A stretch of 8,934 nucleotides of DNA, from the NCBI GenBank assembly GCA_964354365.1, contig CAYGZM010000152.1:1-8934 (forward strand). The letters are read 5' to 3'. The notes under the pieces were generated by a model, which was not told the DNA's origin, made no database searches, and saw only the letters and a list, made by a program, of their open reading frames with translations. Positions 5,871 to 8,934 of the stretch are shown one piece after another. A program made the translations under genes and the position numbers. This stretch comes from CAYGZM01 sp964354365 (GTDB lineage Bacteria > Planctomycetota > Phycisphaerae > Sedimentisphaerales > Anaerobacaceae). How positions within the stretch are numbered: position 1 is the stretch's first letter; every line of letters begins with the position of its first letter.

Positions 5871-6530
5871 ATGCGAATTGCCGACAAAAAATCAATCGTC
5901 CTGCTGCTCTGTCTCGTATCAATCGTTCTTATGCCCGGCTGCACCAACTGGAAGAAAAAGTACATGCTGCTCGACGCCGAGAACAAGAACCTAAAGGGCC
6001 TGCTCGACCGCTCCTCGTCTGAGAAGGACCAGCTTGCCGACCGCGTCTCCCAGGACCAGGCCACCATCGATGAGCTTCAGAGGCAGATTCAGCAGCTTAA
6101 CAAGAAGCCGGAGGATGTTACCCGCTTCGGACCGGGTTACGATGTCGCCGTTGACCCCAAGGCCGGAACGATTACTGTGACCCTTCCGAACGCGATATTG
6201 TTCGATTCCGGAAAGTCGGAGCTCAAAAAGGCGACTATCACTGAGCTTGACCATATCCGCTCCGTCCTGAGTCAAACGTACGCCGGCAGACAGGTTGATG
6301 TCATCGGACATACCGACACGGACCCCATCGTAAAATCAAAATGGAAGGATAACTGGGAGCTCTCGGCGCAGCGCGCCCTGACCGTGACCAGGTATCTCAT
6401 CGAGCGGGGCATGTCCGAGAACGAGGTGCGGGCCATCGGCTGTGGAGAAAGCAGGCCCGTTGCCCCCAACACTTCTGCCGCCAACAAGGCGAAGAACCGC
6501 AGGGTCGAGGTCGTTATCCACATGAGGTGA
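5871..6530 (+). CDS. OmpA-family peptidoglycan-binding lipoprotein
   Basis: A 219-residue envelope lipoprotein expected to tether a membrane to peptidoglycan. The signal peptide ends in LMPGC, with Cys24 the likely lipidated residue. Residues about 30-77 are rich in charged and Gln/Leu residues with heptad spacing, a probable coiled coil. The OmpA C-terminal domain spans about 100-219: TVTLPNAILFDSGKSELK, VIGHTDTDPI (146-153), NWELSAQRALTVTRYL and the terminal NRRVEVVI (209-216). Asp149 and Arg168 correspond to the diaminopimelate-contacting residues known from Acinetobacter OmpA. The GHTD..PI and NWELS wording resembles the MotB/Pal-like branch, but there is no transmembrane helix of MotB type. 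AGGGAGG lies six bases before the ATG. It follows the prepilin peptidase closely and converges with comEC. Confidence 0.93.
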   Translation: MRIADKKSIVLLLCLVSIVLMPGCTNWKKKYMLLDAENKNLKGLLDRSSSEKDQLADRVSQDQATIDELQRQIQQLNKKPEDVTRFGPGYDVAVDPKAGTITVTLPNAILFDSGKSELKKATITELDHIRSVLSQTYAGRQVDVIGHTDTDPIVKSKWKDNWELSAQRALTVTRYLIERGMSENEVRAIGCGESRPVAPNTSAANKAKNRRVEVVIHMR

Positions 6531-6540
6531 CATCTCGTAC

Positions 6541-6606
6541 GCGGCCCGGTGCGCCGTGATGCTTGCTTAATACGGCGGCCTGCCGGTTCAATTCCGGCGC
6601 GCCGCC
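6541..6606 (+). other. tRNA-like fold, probably not a functional tRNA
   Basis: Bases 6582-6598 form a perfect tRNA T-arm shape: a five-pair stem GCCGG/CCGGC with the seven-base loop TTCAATT. The next seven bases (6599-6605) can pair with 6541-6547 at six of seven positions, like an acceptor stem. However, only 34 bases lie between, against about 41 in a normal tRNA, no canonical D-arm or anticodon arm could be built, and no CCA is encoded. It may be a decayed tRNA or chance. The comEC stop codon, on the other strand, lies in the T-like loop. Confidence 0.25.
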
Positions 6607-6623
6607 GTTTCTATTTGTATTTT
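6574..6623 (+). terminator. Likely rho-independent terminator after the OmpA-like gene
   Basis: GGCGGC (6574-6579) pairs with GCCGCC (6601-6606), enclosing a second stem GCCGG/CCGGC (6582-6586/6594-6598) with loop TTCAATT. A T-rich stretch, GTTTCTATTTGTATTTT, follows directly. This fits a terminator for the plus-strand operon, 44 bases after its stop. The minus-strand side lacks a T tract, so comEC termination here is less clear. An upstream stem, CGCCGT (6552-6557) with ACGGCG (6572-6577), would compete with it. Confidence 0.6.
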
Positions 6624-8934
6624 GCCCTCTTCACTGATGCAGACGGTGATAGCTCCATCCGCGGGCGTGAACAAACGCTGCACCGCATCCTGCGGGTAAC
6701 TCTTATGCTGCCTTTGGTATTCTGTCTGCCCGCAGCTAATTATCAGAATCTTTGCCTCGACCGCCTTGAGAAAATCCGGATCCGCCGTGTTCGTTGAGCC
6801 GTGATGGGGGGCAACCACGATGTCCGCTCGTAAATCAGGATTCTGTCGAATAATCTCCCTTTGTGCGAATTTCTCGATATCGGAGCACAGTAGTATCCTC
6901 CTCCCGGCAAATTCGATCGAGAAAACCTGCGACCTGTCATTGTCGCTCAACTGCTCGGCCGCGGGCGACCGCTCGCTCGGCCAGATACTCTTCACTCGCG
7001 CCCTCCCGCCGGTGTCCAATCCCGGCGTCACCGGCTCTATTTTAAGGCCGGCCCCGCTCAGGAAATCACCAAGGAACTTCGCTGCACCCCATTGCCCGGC
7101 GTCGTCGAAAAAGGCCCCGTTCGCATAGACCCGCCCGACCTTGCACCATTGCGCCGCCTCCGGTATTCCGTTTACGTGGTCGATGTCGTTGTGACTTATG
7201 AAGATAGCATCAATACTGCTTATGCCCCCGTAGTCCAGGAACGGCCCGACTATTCGCCTGCCGACGTCGCTCTTATGCAGCGACCCCGCATCGAACATCG
7301 CATTCCCTCCGCCGGGAAACTCCACTATTATCGCTTGCCCATGGCTGACGTCCAGACAGGTCAAAATCAGCTCGCCGCGATGTGTCCGCTGCCACTTCAT
7401 GCCGCCGATGAAAGCCGCCAGCATCACGGCCATCACTGCGCACACTGCCTTCTTTATAGAAGGCCGACGAAGATGAACGAAAAACGCAAATGGAACGAAT
7501 GCGCAGTATAAAACCACCAGCCAAACCGGCACATGCCCGATCATTACCTCCGTGAAGTCCAGAGCGGCAAACAGCTTCACGGCGCGAATAAACACATCCG
7601 ACAGCCCCGTTACAACGACACCCAGCGCCGCGCTGAGTGTCGGCAGCAGGAAGAACAGGATTATCTTGACAAAACCCAGCGTCAGAATCGCACCCATCAA
7701 CGGAAGCACGAGTAACGTCCAGATGCTTGCCAGCGGTGTAATTGTGTAGAAGCGATACAGCATTATCCCCGCTCCTCCTAACCACGCGCCAAAACCCACC
7801 GACAGCGGCGGCACGACCATACCCGCCGATTTTCTGACGATCCTCGCGGTCCTCCAGAATTGTCTGTAATCCAGTTCGCCGGCCAGTCCGTCTGCCGTTT
7901 CGTCCAAGCGGTACCGGATGCTTTCCGTGAACAGCAAAATTCCAAGCACGCAGGCGAACGAGAGCTGCCAGTCCAGCGCGAAGAGCTGTGTCGGCTGGAT
8001 GAGCAGCAGCACTATCGCCGCCAGGGACAGCGTATTGAAGGGATTGGCGTGCCGCCGCAGCAGCACTGATGCGCAGAACACCCACGCGATAATAGCGGAC
8101 CTCGCCGTTGGCGCTTGCGCGGGAACCACGAGCAAAAAGACCGCTATTGCGACTGTGCACACCGCCGCGCGACTGCGTTTCGCCAAGCCCGCCGTCTTGC
8201 ACACCCACCACACAATCCCTATCAAGATCCCGAAGTGCATCCCCGAAAGACTTACGTAGTGCAGCAGACCGGTCCTGCGAAATGCCCTGTATGTGTCACT
8301 GTCTATATCGCCCCTGTAACCTAATAGCAGCGCTTCCACCAAGCCCCTGCCTGGTTCTTCAGGCGGAACGCTGCCCAATAGCGCCTCTGCAGCCACTTGC
8401 CTGACCTTGGCTCTGACCTTGGTGAACACGGCAGCAGGGGGGGTCTCCAACAACTCAATCCCCTCCCTTGATTTGACCGACGCCGAAATGAAAACGTTTC
8501 GCCCGGCCAGATGTCTTGCCATATCGAATTGCCCCGGGTTCGTTGGCGGCGCGAATCTGTCCAGCCGGCAATACGCCTGTATGCAGTCGCCTGCCTTCAA
8601 ATCCAGCACAGGCCCATCAACTTGCACGCGGACATTGCCGCTCACCTTCGCCCAGCCGCTGACGGTCTTGGCTTCTGTGAGTCCAAGATAAAAGCTGCTC
8701 GTAGGGTCCGTCGGCTTGAACCGGGCGAACTTCCAGTCGGGATTCCTGTCAATATACGGCTTGGTGACAATCACGCCTCGAATCGTCGCCGGGATCGACC
8801 CGTCGTATGTCGGCGCCGCGTCCCCGGAGACAGCCGAGTTGTCGTCATCGCCGCTGCTTTCGTCATTCCCGCCCCCAGAGGGTGAACTCCTGAGGGAATT
8901 CATAGCTACTCTTTTCTCTGTAGTCTCTGTGCCC
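6588..8934 (-). CDS. comEC: ComEC/Rec2 DNA-uptake channel, N-terminus likely outside the window
   Basis: Inner-membrane protein that carries single-stranded DNA into the cytoplasm during natural transformation. Numbered from the ATG at 8903 (771 residues), the order is: a Gly/Ser/Asp-rich stretch (about 5-30); the DUF4131 OB-like domain (about 37-160, ATIRGVIV, GDCIQAYCRLDRF, NPGQFDMARHL); the multi-pass Competence domain (about 190-490, SLSGMHFG with His223, LDWQLSFACVLGILLF); and a C-terminal metallo-beta-lactamase domain (LDVSHGQAIIVEFPGG at 517-532; SHNDIDHVNG with His571, Asp573, Asp575, His576; CSDIE with Asp675; APHHGS with His700 and His701). The metal ligands look intact, suggesting an active nuclease domain. 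No Shine-Dalgarno sequence precedes the ATG, the frame stays open to the window edge, and the N-terminal membrane helices usual before DUF4131 are missing, so the true start is probably beyond 8934. It converges with the OmpA-like gene. Confidence 0.94.
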   Translation of the reverse strand, partial: GTETTEKRVAMNSLRSSPSGGGNDESSGDDDNSAVSGDAAPTYDGSIPATIRGVIVTKPYIDRNPDWKFARFKPTDPTSSFYLGLTEAKTVSGWAKVSGNVRVQVDGPVLDLKAGDCIQAYCRLDRFAPPTNPGQFDMARHLAGRNVFISASVKSREGIELLETPPAAVFTKVRAKVRQVAAEALLGSVPPEEPGRGLVEALLLGYRGDIDSDTYRAFRRTGLLHYVSLSGMHFGILIGIVWWVCKTAGLAKRSRAAVCTVAIAVFLLVVPAQAPTARSAIIAWVFCASVLLRRHANPFNTLSLAAIVLLLIQPTQLFALDWQLSFACVLGILLFTESIRYRLDETADGLAGELDYRQFWRTARIVRKSAGMVVPPLSVGFGAWLGGAGIMLYRFYTITPLASIWTLLVLPLMGAILTLGFVKIILFFLLPTLSAALGVVVTGLSDVFIRAVKLFAALDFTEVMIGHVPVWLVVLYCAFVPFAFFVHLRRPSIKKAVCAVMAVMLAAFIGGMKWQRTHRGELILTCLDVSHGQAIIVEFPGGGNAMFDAGSLHKSDVGRRIVGPFLDYGGISSIDAIFISHNDIDHVNGIPEAAQWCKVGRVYANGAFFDDAGQWGAAKFLGDFLSGAGLKIEPVTPGLDTGGRARVKSIWPSERSPAAEQLSDNDRSQVFSIEFAGRRILLCSDIEKFAQREIIRQNPDLRADIVVAPHHGSTNTADPDFLKAVEAKILIISCGQTEYQRQHKSYPQDAVQRLFTPADGAITVCISEEGKIQIETAARRN

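Noticed and set aside
7273..8211. A 312-residue open frame on the minus strand inside comEC
   Set aside because: It is an alternative frame of comEC; its composition is Arg/Gly-rich with no recognisable domain, while the comEC frame carries all expected motifs.

Overview
The window looks like chromosomal DNA from a Planctomycetota bacterium, most likely class Phycisphaerae or a relative. This is an inference from protein style: a large lipoprotein ending in a pilin-like segment (hydrophobic stretch, PALVRAR, SNLK, YAEDNDGKFP, LFMDGHV), an enlarged A24 prepilin peptidase, and an OmpA-like lipoprotein with a coiled-coil spacer. No rRNA, complete tRNA, CRISPR array, transposase or phage gene was found.

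Layout, left to right. (1) Bases 1-670 hold the 3' part of a HEPN-domain gene overlapping a complete small MNT nucleotidyltransferase gene, the arrangement of HEPN/MNT toxin-antitoxin modules. (2) After a 138-base gap with one doubtful 32-codon ORF comes a 762-residue lipoprotein (809-3097) of unknown function. (3) A possible sigma70-type promoter precedes argG (3202-4437), argininosuccinate synthase. (4) From the last codons of argG to the next gene (4411-4644) lies a structured non-coding stretch: degenerate 7-base repeats in alternating orientation, nested palindromes, a 20-base inverted repeat and a small hairpin touching the next ribosome-binding site. (5) A prepilin peptidase (4645-5829) and an OmpA-family peptidoglycan-binding lipoprotein (5871-6530) follow on the same strand, 41 bases apart. 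(6) On the minus strand, convergent, is comEC (6588 to the window edge), the inner-membrane DNA channel of natural transformation. The two convergent genes are separated by a GC-rich hairpin shaped like a tRNA T-arm, followed by a T-rich stretch, which probably acts as a terminator.

Functionally, the prepilin peptidase and ComEC both belong to the type IV pilus/DNA-uptake pathway, and the OmpA-like and large lipoproteins are envelope proteins. argG is housekeeping arginine biosynthesis, and the HEPN/MNT pair is an accessory stress or defence-type module. All assignments come from reading the sequence; no database search was run. I see no clearly new multi-gene system. The most unusual signal is the heptanucleotide repeat block that runs through the argG stop codon and appears to have supplied the last residues of the protein.
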